Assembly (NCBI GenBank): GCA_910587955.1
Contig: CAJUNN010000032.1
Span: 1-33,411, forward strand
Origin: an uncultured Lachnospiraceae bacterium
GTDB taxonomy: Bacteria > Bacillota > Clostridia > Lachnospirales > Lachnospiraceae
Reading direction: 5' to 3'
DNA: 33,411 nucleotides
The notes below the pieces were generated by a model, which worked only from the letters and a program-made list of their open reading frames with translations, had not been told where the DNA came from and did no database searches. The translations under genes were made by a program, and so were the position numbers. Position 1 is the first letter of the stretch, and each line of letters starts with the position of its first letter. Positions 8,000 to 16,580 of this stretch are shown in pieces.

Positions 8000-8622
8000 A
8001 ACTAGAATTAACAGAGAAAGACGTATTTTTACTGAAACTGGCTGTCTCCGTTCTGATCCTGTTTCTGGCTGTGCGGTTTCTGGTTATGCCCCAGCTGTCC
8101 CGCAGGCAGGAGCTCGGCATCCGATTGGAGGAATTGGCTGAAACCCGGCAGGAGATGGAAGATTCCATCGCTTCTGTCCCTTCCCTGAAAAGCTCTGCTA
8201 CGGCACGCCTGGAGGAGCTTCTGGCTGTCTCTAAGCCTTATTATGACGCCATGGAAAACCGGCAGGTAGATGAACTCCTCACAGGACTTGCCCTGGAGAT
8301 GGATCTCTTTCCTGTCTCCCTCTCCATCGAAGACACCCGGCCGGAGCTGCCGGAGGCTTATCTCTACAGCACGCTTCCGGAGGCAGGAGAGCCTCCCTCC
8401 GGGACATACGTTCTCACAGCCCGGGCCCGGCTGATCCTGCTGGGAACCCAGGAAAATGTCTTCCGCTTTCTGGACGCCGTAGAAACCCGGTGCCCGGCCG
8501 TACAAATCCGTTCCATGCAGCTGGCGAAGCGGACTTACCTGGACGAGGACTGGGTCGCGTCGGAGCAGACGGAGGCCAGCTTTACCCTGGCGGTTTATAT
8601 GTGCGACCGCAGCAGCCTGTAA
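7996..8622 (+). CDS. pilO: Type IV pilus assembly protein PilO
   Basis: 208 residues when translated from the GTG at 7996. That start overlaps the TGA of the PilM-PilN gene and has AAGGAGGA at 7983-7990. An earlier in-frame ATG at 7936 would add 20 arginine-rich residues that belong to the overlapping gene and is rejected. The layout is PilO-like: short cytoplasmic tail (KLELTEKDVF), one transmembrane helix (about 12-32), an extended coiled-coil stretch (RRQELGIRLEELAETRQEMEDSI) and a C-terminal ferredoxin-like domain. PilO pairs with PilN to form the periplasm-side or extracytoplasmic alignment ring. Confidence is high from order and topology, although PilO sequences diverge widely. Confidence 0.83.
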   Translation: MKLELTEKDVFLLKLAVSVLILFLAVRFLVMPQLSRRQELGIRLEELAETRQEMEDSIASVPSLKSSATARLEELLAVSKPYYDAMENRQVDELLTGLALEMDLFPVSLSIEDTRPELPEAYLYSTLPEAGEPPSGTYVLTARARLILLGTQENVFRFLDAVETRCPAVQIRSMQLAKRTYLDEDWVASEQTEASFTLAVYMCDRSSL

Positions 8623-8646
8623 AACAGCCACAAGTATGAGGTACCC

Positions 8647-10326
8647 ATGTTGAATCGAAATTTGAGAATCGGTGAAATTCTGGAAGAAAAAGGTTATGTG
8701 AACCAAGAGCAGATGCTGGAGGCCCTGGCCTATCAGCGGGAACACCGGGATCGGCGGATTGGCCAGATCCTGATTGAGCTGGAGTTTGTCACAGAACAGC
8801 AGGTATTGGAAGCCCTGGCCAGCCGCCTGGAGCTGGAGATTGTAGACGCGGCCTCCCAGCAGGCGGATCTGGAAGCCGTAGCCATGGTGGATAAGGCTCT
8901 GGCGGAAAAAAATCTTTTTCTTCCCTTATACGTGAAAAACCGCACCATGACCCTGGTAACCAACGATCCCCTGAACTATTTTGCCCTGGAGGAAGTGCGC
9001 CAGCAGACAGGCTGTGATCTGCAGATCCGTTTAAGCAGCGAAAAGCCCCTGCGCCAGGCTATTTCTTACTACTTTGCGGAAGTAGAAGCCCGGCAGGCGG
9101 CCACAGAGGCCAACGCCGGTTTCGGGGAGGACTCCTTCGAAGATCTGGATTTGGAAGATCTGGACCAGGCAGAAGATGAAGCTCCTGTTATCCATCTTCT
9201 AAGCAGTCTGGTGGAGCGGGCCATCAAAAGCAGAGCCAGCGATATCCACATCGAACCCTTTGATCGGGAAACTAAGGTCCGGATGCGTATAGACGGCGTG
9301 ATTCTGGAGTATGTCTCTCTCCAGAGAAAGGTCCACCCGCCTCTCATTGCCCGGATTAAGATCCTGGCTAACCTGGACATTGCAGAACGCCGGATTCCCC
9401 AGGACGGACATTTCCGGGTGCGCACGGAGAGCGGCTATGCCAATATCCGCGTCTCCCTCATGCCTACGGTCTTCGGAGAGAAAGCCGTGCTCCGCCTTCT
9501 GGCCTCCACCGTCCACCTGGACTATCCGGATCAGTTCGGAATGAACAAGGAGAGCTTCCGGCGTTTCCTTCCTATGCTGAACAGCCCCAACGGCATTGTC
9601 TACATTACGGGACCTACGGGAAGCGGAAAATCCACCACCCTTTATATGATTCTGGAATACCTTTCCGCCAGGCTTCTCAATATTTCTACCATCGAAGATC
9701 CGGTGGAAAAGAACGTCCCCGGCGTCAGCCAGACCCAGGTAAGTCCCGGGGCAGGCCTGACCTTTGAAGCGGGTCTTCGGGCTCTGCTGCGCCAGGACCC
9801 GGATGTCATTATGGTAGGAGAGACCCGGGACAAAGAGACGGCCGGCATTTCCGTCCGGGCTGCCATTACCGGACATATGGTTTTAAGCACCCTGCATACC
9901 AACAGCGCGGCTGCCAGCATTGTACGTCTGGAGGATATGGGCGTGGAAACCTACTTAATCGCCAATTCCCTGGCAGGCATTGTAGCCCAGCGCCTTGTGC
10001 GCAAGGTCTGCCCCAACTGCGCCCGTGAAATGGACACCACCTGGGAAGAGCAGAAATTCCTGGGAGAGGATGTAAAAACCGTGCGGCGGGGACAGGGCTG
10101 CGCCCAGTGCAGCAAAACCGGCTACCGGGGACGGATTGCCGTCCATGAAATTCTTTCCATGGATGCTTCCCTGCGGCGGATGATCAGCAGCCATGCCACC
10201 CAGGAAGAGATCACGGCTTATGCAAAGGAGCACCAGAAGATGCTGACCCTGTGGGAAAACGGCCTGAAACTGGTAAAAAAGGGCGTTACCACACCGGAAG
10301 AGCTTCTAAAGATTGCCTGTGAATGA
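8647..10326 (+). CDS. pilB: Type IV pilus assembly ATPase PilB (GspE family)
   Basis: 559 residues; ATG at 8647. The first 150 residues form a MshEN/GspE N domain (LRIGEILEEKGYVNQEQMLEAL, and similar repeats), which in relatives binds cyclic di-GMP. A low-complexity acidic linker (residues about 158-178) leads to the ATPase core. That has Walker A GPTGSGKST at 322-330, Asp box and Walker B around DPDVIMVGETRD (386-396), and the His box motif TGHMVLSTLHTNSA. A zinc tetracysteine typical of PilB/GspE is intact: Cys455, Cys458, Cys485, Cys488. The zinc site and MshEN domain distinguish it from the retraction ATPase PilT. No PilT is in the window. Confidence 0.96.
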   Translation: MLNRNLRIGEILEEKGYVNQEQMLEALAYQREHRDRRIGQILIELEFVTEQQVLEALASRLELEIVDAASQQADLEAVAMVDKALAEKNLFLPLYVKNRTMTLVTNDPLNYFALEEVRQQTGCDLQIRLSSEKPLRQAISYYFAEVEARQAATEANAGFGEDSFEDLDLEDLDQAEDEAPVIHLLSSLVERAIKSRASDIHIEPFDRETKVRMRIDGVILEYVSLQRKVHPPLIARIKILANLDIAERRIPQDGHFRVRTESGYANIRVSLMPTVFGEKAVLRLLASTVHLDYPDQFGMNKESFRRFLPMLNSPNGIVYITGPTGSGKSTTLYMILEYLSARLLNISTIEDPVEKNVPGVSQTQVSPGAGLTFEAGLRALLRQDPDVIMVGETRDKETAGISVRAAITGHMVLSTLHTNSAAASIVRLEDMGVETYLIANSLAGIVAQRLVRKVCPNCAREMDTTWEEQKFLGEDVKTVRRGQGCAQCSKTGYRGRIAVHEILSMDASLRRMISSHATQEEITAYAKEHQKMLTLWENGLKLVKKGVTTPEELLKIACE

Positions 10327-10347
10327 TTTTTGTGATAGGATACTTGT

Positions 10348-11322
10348 ATGAAGATCCTGACTGTAAACGAAAACGAATCCGGCCAGCGGCTCTTGAAGCT
10401 TCTGACCAAATATTTGGACAAAGCACCGAAAAGCTTTCTCTACAAAATGCTCCGGAAAAAGAATATTACCCTGAACCAAAAAAAGGCCGACGGCAGCGAA
10501 CAGCTCCGGGTGGGGGATGAGATCCGCCTCTTTCTCTCGGAAGAAACCATCGAAAGTTTTTCTTCCCCGCGGATAGAAGCACCCCTCCCTTTTTCTTACC
10601 CGAAGCCGGAAATTATCTATGAAGACCGCCATGTGCTTCTTTTAAACAAACCGGCCGGAGTCCTCTCCCAGAAAGCCGGGCCGGGGGACATATCCCTTGT
10701 GGAGCATCTTATTTCTTACCTGCTGGAATCGGGCCAGCTAAGTCCCGGGGACCTGCGAAGCTTCCGTCCGGGCATCTGCAGCCGCCTGGACCGGAATACC
10801 AGCGGCCTGGTGGCTGCCGGAAAAAGCCTTGCCGGGCTTCAGGAGCTAAACAATCTCATCCGCACCCGAAGCCTTGGAAAATACTACCGCTGCATTGCCC
10901 TGGGATCCCTTAAGGAAGCCCGGCGCATAGAAGGGTGGCTTTGGAAGAATGAGAAAACCAACCAGGTGAACATTTATCCAAAGGAGCGCAAAGACAGCCT
11001 GTACATCTGCACGGAGTATCTCCCCCTTTCTTCCCTGGCCTTAGGCCAGACGGCCTGTACCTATCTGGAGATCCGCCTTGTCACAGGCCGCTCTCATCAG
11101 ATCCGGGCCCACCTGGCAAGCCTGGGCCATCCCATTCTGGGAGATCGCAAGTACGGAAACCGGGAAATCAACCGCTATGCGCAGAAACAGTTCGGACTGG
11201 AATTCCAGCTCTTACATGCCTGCCGCTTGGAATTTCCGGAGCTTTCCGGTACTTTAGAAGAACTGTCCGGGCGGAAATTTACGGCACCCCTTCCTCCGCT
11301 TTTCAAAAAAATCCTAAATTGA
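10348..11322 (+). CDS. RluA-family 23S rRNA pseudouridine synthase
   Basis: 324 residues, close to the RluC/RluD size. ATG at 10348 is 21 bases after pilB. An N-terminal S4-like RNA-binding segment spans about residues 15-70 (FLYKMLRKKNITLNQKK). The catalytic motif is CSRLDRNTSGLV around residue 150, in place of the usual HRLDxxTSG, with the essential Asp present. The family's C-terminal signature is visible as LVTGRSHQIRAHLASLGHPILGD. It converts uridine to pseudouridine in RNA, probably 23S rRNA, but the exact site cannot be told. It is not functionally linked to the pilus and probably shares a transcript by chance. Confidence 0.92.
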   Translation: MKILTVNENESGQRLLKLLTKYLDKAPKSFLYKMLRKKNITLNQKKADGSEQLRVGDEIRLFLSEETIESFSSPRIEAPLPFSYPKPEIIYEDRHVLLLNKPAGVLSQKAGPGDISLVEHLISYLLESGQLSPGDLRSFRPGICSRLDRNTSGLVAAGKSLAGLQELNNLIRTRSLGKYYRCIALGSLKEARRIEGWLWKNEKTNQVNIYPKERKDSLYICTEYLPLSSLALGQTACTYLEIRLVTGRSHQIRAHLASLGHPILGDRKYGNREINRYAQKQFGLEFQLLHACRLEFPELSGTLEELSGRKFTAPLPPLFKKILN

Positions 11323-11379
11323 AATTTTCCCCAAAATATGATAGGGTATTGAAATAACAAGAAAGAAAGGAAAGGAACC

Positions 11380-12387
11380 ATGGATTCCCAAAGCAATTAC
11401 AGCTCCTTAGGACCGGGCTTTGAACCGGAAGCGAGTCATGGGCGCATCCCTGTATGGGTTGTCCTGTTTGTGTCCGTCTCCCTTTTGCTGGCCGTCATTT
11501 CCATGCTGCGTTTTCCAAAAGTTTTCTCCGAATACCGGTTTTATATAAAAGCAGAACAGCGGATGAAAAACGGGGAAACCAGCCAGGCTTTAAGCGACCT
11601 GATGATGGTAGTAGAAGCCCATCCCGATTCTGTTCCCATGGTTACAAAGCTGATTGACCTGTCCATGGAGGCCGGTTATTTCGAGCTGGCTGCCTATGTG
11701 TTTGACGGATACCTGGTAGGAAAAGATCTGACAGACAGCCAGTACAGCCGCATGATGGGCTACAGCGGCCGTCTGGAAACTTACTTTTCCACCTATGAAA
11801 TCGTGGAACAGCTGCTGACAAAATCAAGCGAAACGGAAGCTGCCACAGAAGAAGAGGCTGCCGCTGTCCGGGCGGATGTCCGGGAACATTTAAGCGCTCT
11901 TTTAGAGGATCCGGACACGGATCAGACTATGCTCTTTTATTTTATGGCCCTGTTTTCCGAGAACACTCAGGAACGCTATGAATGGCTGCAGAAAGGCTAC
12001 CAGACAAATCCGGAGTATTTTGATCTGAGGGTCCAGCTGGGCAATACATCCCGGACTTTGGGAAAGCTGGATGAGGCGGACCGGTACTTAAATGAAGCCT
12101 ATGCAAAGGATCACGCGGATTCCGGCGCTCTTCGGGGAATGGCCGTGCTGTCTCTCTTAAAGGGCGATCCCGCATCTGCCCTTTCCCAGGCGGAAGAGGC
12201 CTATGCGCTCTACCCGGAGGGAGATTATGTGATGGATACCTATCTGATTGCCCTGCATGTAAACGGACAGACGAAGGAAGAAGGGTATATCCGGGCAGAG
12301 ATTGAAAACGCCCAGGGAGCTTTGGACGAGGATACAAAAAGATTCCTGGACGGAGAATGTACGCTTCAGGAATACTATATGGAATAA
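11380..12387 (+). CDS. Membrane-anchored TPR-repeat protein
   Basis: 335 residues; ATG at 11380 after GAAAGGAAAGGAACC. The first 25 residues are cytoplasmic or polar, a single transmembrane helix lies at about 26-46 (WVVLFVSVSLLLAVISML), and the rest is soluble. Helix pairs resembling tetratricopeptide repeats occur in the second half: EWLQKGYQTNPEYFDLRVQLGNTSRTLG, then DEADRYLNEAYAKDHADSGALRGMAVL, then DPASALSQAEEAYALYPEG. Such proteins usually scaffold others at the membrane. No catalytic residues are seen. The next gene is a membrane metalloprotease, so a regulatory pair is possible but unproven. Confidence 0.75.
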   Translation: MDSQSNYSSLGPGFEPEASHGRIPVWVVLFVSVSLLLAVISMLRFPKVFSEYRFYIKAEQRMKNGETSQALSDLMMVVEAHPDSVPMVTKLIDLSMEAGYFELAAYVFDGYLVGKDLTDSQYSRMMGYSGRLETYFSTYEIVEQLLTKSSETEAATEEEAAAVRADVREHLSALLEDPDTDQTMLFYFMALFSENTQERYEWLQKGYQTNPEYFDLRVQLGNTSRTLGKLDEADRYLNEAYAKDHADSGALRGMAVLSLLKGDPASALSQAEEAYALYPEGDYVMDTYLIALHVNGQTKEEGYIRAEIENAQGALDEDTKRFLDGECTLQEYYME

Positions 12388-12428
12388 AAAACTGTCAAAC
12401 TCTGCAAAACAGCAATAGGAGACCTACC

Positions 12429-12962
12429 ATGATTGTACCTGGCTTTTTGATTTCTGCCCTAACCTTTCCGGGCGTTATCATTCATGAGCTGGCCCACCAG
12501 ATCTTCTGTATCTTGTGCGGCCTTCCTGTTTATGAAGTAAAATATTTCCAACTCAAAAATCCCAGCGGCTATGTTGTGCATCAGGCTTCCGACCAGCCGG
12601 GAAAGATTTTTCTCACCTCCACCGGGCCTTTTCTGGTAAATACGGTTCTGGGAATGCTGATTCTCCTTCCGGCCTCCATCGAGCTTCTGACCTTTAAGGA
12701 ATATTCCAATCCCTTAAACCTGCTTCTCGGATGGCTGGGAATCTCCATTCTCATGCACGCCTTTCCCAGCACCGGAGATGCCAAGGTGATGGTGAACCGG
12801 ATTCTCAAAAACCCGGAAGTCAGTATGCTGTGGCGGATTCTGTCCGCCCCGGTGATCGGCCTGATTTACATATTCTCCATCGGCTCCGTCTTCTGGCTGG
12901 ATCTGGCTTACGCTCTGAGCGCCGGAATGCTGATTCCCTATCTGCTGGCGCGGATCTTTTAA
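12429..12962 (+). CDS. HELAH membrane metalloprotease (M50-like)
   Basis: 177 residues from the ATG at 12429, chosen because AATAGGAGACCTACC gives it a proper ribosome binding site. The longer frame from 12357 would overlap the TPR gene and lacks a site. HELAH at residues 19-23 sits in the first hydrophobic helix (FPGVIIHELAHQ), the zinc-binding arrangement of intramembrane M50-type or DUF3267-like proteases. Further membrane segments are around 60-80, 95-110 and 140-175. A possible third zinc ligand is Asp in PSTGDAKVM (about 117-125). It is a short membrane-bound metalloprotease-like protein; its substrate is unknown. Confidence 0.78.
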   Translation: MIVPGFLISALTFPGVIIHELAHQIFCILCGLPVYEVKYFQLKNPSGYVVHQASDQPGKIFLTSTGPFLVNTVLGMLILLPASIELLTFKEYSNPLNLLLGWLGISILMHAFPSTGDAKVMVNRILKNPEVSMLWRILSAPVIGLIYIFSIGSVFWLDLAYALSAGMLIPYLLARIF

Positions 12963-12984
12963 CCTTCGGGAGGGCATCGGATTT

Positions 12985-13518
12985 ATGGCAACCTGGAATT
13001 CCAGAGGCTTGCGGGGCTCCACCCTGGAAGATCTCATCAACCGCACCAACGAAAAATACCGGGAACAGGGGCTGGCCCTGATTCAGAAAGTGCCCACCCC
13101 CATTACCCCCATCAAAATCGACAAGGAGCACCGCCATATTACCCTTGCCTATTTTGAGCAGAAGAGTACCGTGGACTACATCGGGGCCGTGCAGGGAATA
13201 CCTGTGTGCTTTGATGCCAAGGAATGTGTAAGCGACACGTTTCCCCTGCAGAATATCCATCCCCATCAGGTACAGTTTATGGAAGATTTTGAGAAACAGG
13301 AGGGCATCGCCTTCCTGATTCTCTTGTTTTCCCAGCGGAACGAACTGTACTACCTGTCCTTTCGGCGCATGAAAGAATTCTGGAACCGTGCCCAGGAAGG
13401 AGGGCGCAAGAGCTTCCGCCGGGAAGAGCTGAACCCGGAGTTTATCCTGCGTCCCCACGGAGGCTATCTGGTTCCCTATCTGGACGGAATCCAGAAGGTG
13501 ATTGACACGTCCGGCTGA
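12985..13518 (+). CDS. recU: Holliday junction resolvase RecU
   Basis: 177 residues, matching shorter clostridial RecU. ATG at 12985 follows CTTCGGGAGGGCATCGGATTT. The N terminus NSRGLRGSTLEDLINRTNEKY is the family's conserved start. Active-site residues correspond to STVDYIG (Asp64) and CFDAKE (Asp77, Lys79), the D...(E/D)xK pattern of the PD-(D/E)XK nuclease fold. RecU cleaves Holliday junctions during recombination and chromosome segregation in Firmicutes, replacing RuvC. In Bacillus it lies next to ponA, but here it is beside the metalloprotease and followed by the his operon. The his promoter's -35 lies within its last codons. Confidence 0.94.
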   Translation: MATWNSRGLRGSTLEDLINRTNEKYREQGLALIQKVPTPITPIKIDKEHRHITLAYFEQKSTVDYIGAVQGIPVCFDAKECVSDTFPLQNIHPHQVQFMEDFEKQEGIAFLILLFSQRNELYYLSFRRMKEFWNRAQEGGRKSFRREELNPEFILRPHGGYLVPYLDGIQKVIDTSG

Positions 13519-13530
13519 TTGTTTTATAAT
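13502..13530 (+). promoter_or_regulatory. Sigma-A promoter of the his operon
   Basis: TTGACA at 13502-13507 and TATAAT at 13525-13530 are separated by exactly 17 bases. Both hexamers match the consensus perfectly, making this the strongest promoter in the window. The -35 box lies inside the end of recU. Transcription would start near 13537, about 57 bases before the hisZ-hisG ATG. Confidence 0.85.
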
Positions 13531-13540
13531 AGCAGGAAAC

Positions 13541-13566
13541 GCTTTATTGTGATAATATGATAAAGC
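13541..13566 (+). promoter_or_regulatory. Dyad in the his leader (possible operator or hairpin)
   Basis: GCTTTAT (13541-13547) is a perfect inverted repeat of ATAAAGC (13560-13566) with a 12-base centre that can add G-U and A-U pairs. It starts about 4 bases after the predicted transcription start. This fits a repressor operator for the strong promoter or a short 5' hairpin that stabilises the message. No T-box signature, his-rich leader peptide or terminator is visible in the 57-base leader. Function is inferred from position only. Confidence 0.5.
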
Positions 13567-13593
13567 AAAAGAAAGAGAGCAAGGAGCAAAGCC

Positions 13594-15246
13594 ATGAAAA
13601 ACCGGGAACAGATTCTCCACACGCCGGAGGGTGTGCGGGACATCTACGGAAGTGAATTTGTACAGAAATTTGAACTGCAGCAGCGGCTGTACCGCCTGCT
13701 GGCAGGGGAAGGATACCAAGGCATTGAGACGCCTACCTTTGAATACTTCGACGTGTTTTCCAGGGAGGTAGGAACGGTTCCTTCCCGGGAGCTGTATAAA
13801 TTTTTCGACAAAGAGGGAAATACCCTGGTTCTCCGCCCGGATCTGACCCCCTCCATTGCCCGGACAGTATCAAAATATTTTCATGAGGAAACCCCCATCC
13901 GGCTCTGCTATATGGGAAATACCTTTATCAACTACGACAATTACCAGGGCCGCTTAAAAGAGACCACCCAGCTGGGGGCGGAACTTATGGGGGACAAAAG
14001 CGCACAGGCGGATGCGGAGCTCATTGCCCTAGTGGTGGAATCCCTGAAAAAAGCCGGGCTTACGGAATTTCAGGTAAGCGTGGGCCAGGTAGGCTTTTTC
14101 AAAAGCCTCTTAAAGGAAGCAGGCATCGATCCCCAGACGGAAGAGGCCCTGCGCCGGTTTATCTCGGACAAAAACCTTTTCGGGGTGGAAGAGCTGCTGG
14201 CCGGAGACGCCGTTTCCCCTAAGCTTCGGCAGATCTTCTTGGAAATGACTACCCTTTCCGGCACAGAGGACGTGCTTCAAAGAGCCCGGGATCTAACTTC
14301 CAATCCGGAAGCCCTGCATGCTTTAAGACGTCTGGAGGACATCTTTGAGAACTTAAAAGAGCGGGGGTGCGCACCCTATGTCACCTTTGATTTGGGGATG
14401 CTCAGCAAATACAATTACTATACGGGCATTATTTTCCGCGCCTATTCCTACGGCTACGGGGAACCTCTGGTCAAGGGAGGACGCTACGATACCCTGCTTT
14501 CCCATTTCGGAAGAACGCTTCCGGCCGTGGGCTTTGCCATCGACATCAACCAGCTGATGCGGGCTTTAACCCGGGGACGGGAGCGGGAAAAAATTCAGGA
14601 AAAAGCAAAAGAGCGGTATCTCACCATCGCCCTGACCAAGGGACGTCTGGCCCGGAAGACCCTGGAGCTTCTGGAACAGGTGGGCATCACCTGCCAGGAG
14701 ATGAAGGATCCCAACAGCAGGAAGCTTATCTTTGTGAATGAGGAGCGGAAACTGAAATTTTTCCTGGCCAAAGGACCGGACGTTCCCACCTACGTGGAAT
14801 ACGGGGCGGCCGATATGGGCGTGGTGGGGAAGGACACCCTGGCGGAAGAAGGCCGTAAAATGTACGAGGTCCTGGATCTGGGCTTTGGAAAGTGCCGGAT
14901 GTGCGTCTGCGGACCGGGAGAGGCCAAAGAAAAACTGGCTCACCAGGAGCAGATCCGGGTGGCTACCAAGTACCCGGCCATTGCCAAAGACTACTTCTAC
15001 AACCAGAAGCATCAGACGGTGGAGATCATCAAACTGAACGGTTCCATTGAACTGGCCCCCCTGGTAGGCCTTTCCGAAGTAATCGTAGACATTGTGGAAA
15101 CCGGATCCACCCTGCGTGAAAACGGCCTGGAGGTTCTGGAGGAGATTATGCCTCTTTCGGCCCGCATGGTGGTGAACCAGGTGAGCATGAAAATGGAGCA
15201 CCGGCGGATTTCAGCCCTGATTCAGGAGCTGAAAGATCTGCTGTAA
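13594..15246 (+). CDS. HisZ-HisG fusion, ATP phosphoribosyltransferase
   Basis: 550 residues in one uninterrupted frame; ATG at 13594 after GCAAGGAGCAAAGCC. Residues 1 to about 325 match HisZ, a paralogue of histidyl-tRNA synthetase that is the regulatory subunit: TPEGVRDIYG near the N terminus, RPDLTPSIAR, and GLGYDTL-like KGGRYDTLLSHFG. A charged linker (about 326-339) leads to HisG from residue 342 (YLTIALTKGRL) to the end. The HisG part is the short form of about 209 residues, with the signature IVDIVETGSTLRENGLEV for PRPP binding. The enzyme makes phosphoribosyl-ATP, step 1 of histidine synthesis. Short HisG normally needs a separate HisZ; here it is supplied in cis. Confidence 0.93.
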   Translation: MKNREQILHTPEGVRDIYGSEFVQKFELQQRLYRLLAGEGYQGIETPTFEYFDVFSREVGTVPSRELYKFFDKEGNTLVLRPDLTPSIARTVSKYFHEETPIRLCYMGNTFINYDNYQGRLKETTQLGAELMGDKSAQADAELIALVVESLKKAGLTEFQVSVGQVGFFKSLLKEAGIDPQTEEALRRFISDKNLFGVEELLAGDAVSPKLRQIFLEMTTLSGTEDVLQRARDLTSNPEALHALRRLEDIFENLKERGCAPYVTFDLGMLSKYNYYTGIIFRAYSYGYGEPLVKGGRYDTLLSHFGRTLPAVGFAIDINQLMRALTRGREREKIQEKAKERYLTIALTKGRLARKTLELLEQVGITCQEMKDPNSRKLIFVNEERKLKFFLAKGPDVPTYVEYGAADMGVVGKDTLAEEGRKMYEVLDLGFGKCRMCVCGPGEAKEKLAHQEQIRVATKYPAIAKDYFYNQKHQTVEIIKLNGSIELAPLVGLSEVIVDIVETGSTLRENGLEVLEEIMPLSARMVVNQVSMKMEHRRISALIQELKDLL

Positions 15247-15257
15247 GGGAGGAGCTT

Positions 15258-16580
15258 ATGCGAATCATAGACTTAAATGAAACCAGCCGGAACAACCTGC
15301 TGGAAGATCTCTTAAAACGAAGTCCCGGACAGTACGGGGCATACGCAGGACAGGTAGAAGCCATCTTAAAAGACATAAAGGAGAAGGGGGATGAAGCCCT
15401 GTTCGCCTACACGGAGCGCTTTGACGGAGTGCGTCTTGACAAGGACAGTTTCCGGGTTACACCAAAGGAAATCCGGGAAGCCTACGAACAGGTAGATCCG
15501 AAGCTTCTGGCGGTCATGCGCAGGGCTCTTGCCAACATCCGCAGCTACCATGAGAAGCAGCGCCGCTATAGCTGGTTTGACAGCCAGCCGGACGGAACCC
15601 TTCTGGGGCAGAAAATCACCGCTCTCCAGTCCGTAGGTGTCTATGTGCCCGGCGGAAAGGCTGTGTATCCCTCCTCCGTGCTGATGAATATCGTACCTGC
15701 CAAGACAGCCGGCGTGGAGCAGATCGTAATGACTACACCCCCGGGAAAGGACGGGAAAATCAGTCCCAACACCCTGGTAGCCGCCAGCGAGGCCGGAGCA
15801 GACGTGATCTACAAAGCAGGAGGGGCTCAGGCCATCGGAGCCCTGGCCTACGGAACTGCAAGCATTCCCAAGGTGGACAAGATCGTAGGACCGGGAAATA
15901 TCTATGTAGCCTTGGCGAAAAAGGCCGTCTACGGCTTTGTGAGCATCGATTCCATAGCCGGGCCCAGTGAGATCCTCGTCCTGGCTGACGAATCAGCCAA
16001 TCCCAGGTTTGTGGCCGCGGATCTTCTGTCCCAGGCAGAGCATGACGAGATGGCCTCCGCCATTCTGATTACCACCAGCCGCCGGCTGGCCGAACAGGTG
16101 TCCGCAGAAACAGACCGCTTCGTACAGAAGCTCTCCCGCAGGGCCATCCTGGAAAAATCTCTGGAAAACTACGGCTGCATTCTGGTGGCAGACAGCATGG
16201 ACGCGGCCATCGAAGCCGCCAATGCCATCGCCTCTGAACATCTGGAGATTGTCACCCGGGATCCCTTCCAGGTAATGACAAAAATCCGCAATGCCGGAGC
16301 TATTTTCATCGGAGAATACGCAAGCGAACCTTTGGGGGATTATTTCACAGGCCCCAACCATGTGCTTCCCACCAACGGGACGGCCCGGTTTTTCTCCCCC
16401 CTAAGCGTGGATGACTTTATCAAGAAATCCAGCATTGTCTATTATTCCAGGGAAGCCCTGGAAGCCGTACATCAGGATATTATCCGCTTTGCAAATGCAG
16501 AGGAGCTGACGGCTCATGCCAATTCCATCGCCGTACGCTTTGCAGACCAGGCGGACATCCAAAGAAGGGAGGAACCATGA
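15258..16580 (+). CDS. hisD: Histidinol dehydrogenase HisD
   Basis: 440 residues, the usual length. ATG at 15258 follows AAGGGAGGAGCTT. The family signature is clear: GVYVPGGKAVYPSSVLMN, GAGADVIYKAGGAQAIGALAYGT, IAGPSEILVLAD, and the catalytic pair Glu327-His328 in ASEHLEIV. It oxidises L-histidinol to L-histidine in two NAD-dependent steps with zinc. It is second in the his operon, 11 bases after hisZ-hisG, and overlaps hisB by 4 bases (ATGA). Confidence 0.97.
   Translation: MRIIDLNETSRNNLLEDLLKRSPGQYGAYAGQVEAILKDIKEKGDEALFAYTERFDGVRLDKDSFRVTPKEIREAYEQVDPKLLAVMRRALANIRSYHEKQRRYSWFDSQPDGTLLGQKITALQSVGVYVPGGKAVYPSSVLMNIVPAKTAGVEQIVMTTPPGKDGKISPNTLVAASEAGADVIYKAGGAQAIGALAYGTASIPKVDKIVGPGNIYVALAKKAVYGFVSIDSIAGPSEILVLADESANPRFVAADLLSQAEHDEMASAILITTSRRLAEQVSAETDRFVQKLSRRAILEKSLENYGCILVADSMDAAIEAANAIASEHLEIVTRDPFQVMTKIRNAGAIFIGEYASEPLGDYFTGPNHVLPTNGTARFFSPLSVDDFIKKSSIVYYSREALEAVHQDIIRFANAEELTAHANSIAVRFADQADIQRREEP

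Noticed and set aside
8647..10326. PilT retraction ATPase
   Set aside because: The N-terminal MshEN domain and zinc tetracysteine identify PilB; no second ATPase is present.
12357..12428. Earlier ATG for the HELAH protease
   Set aside because: It overlaps the TPR gene and lacks a ribosome binding site; ATG at 12429 has one.
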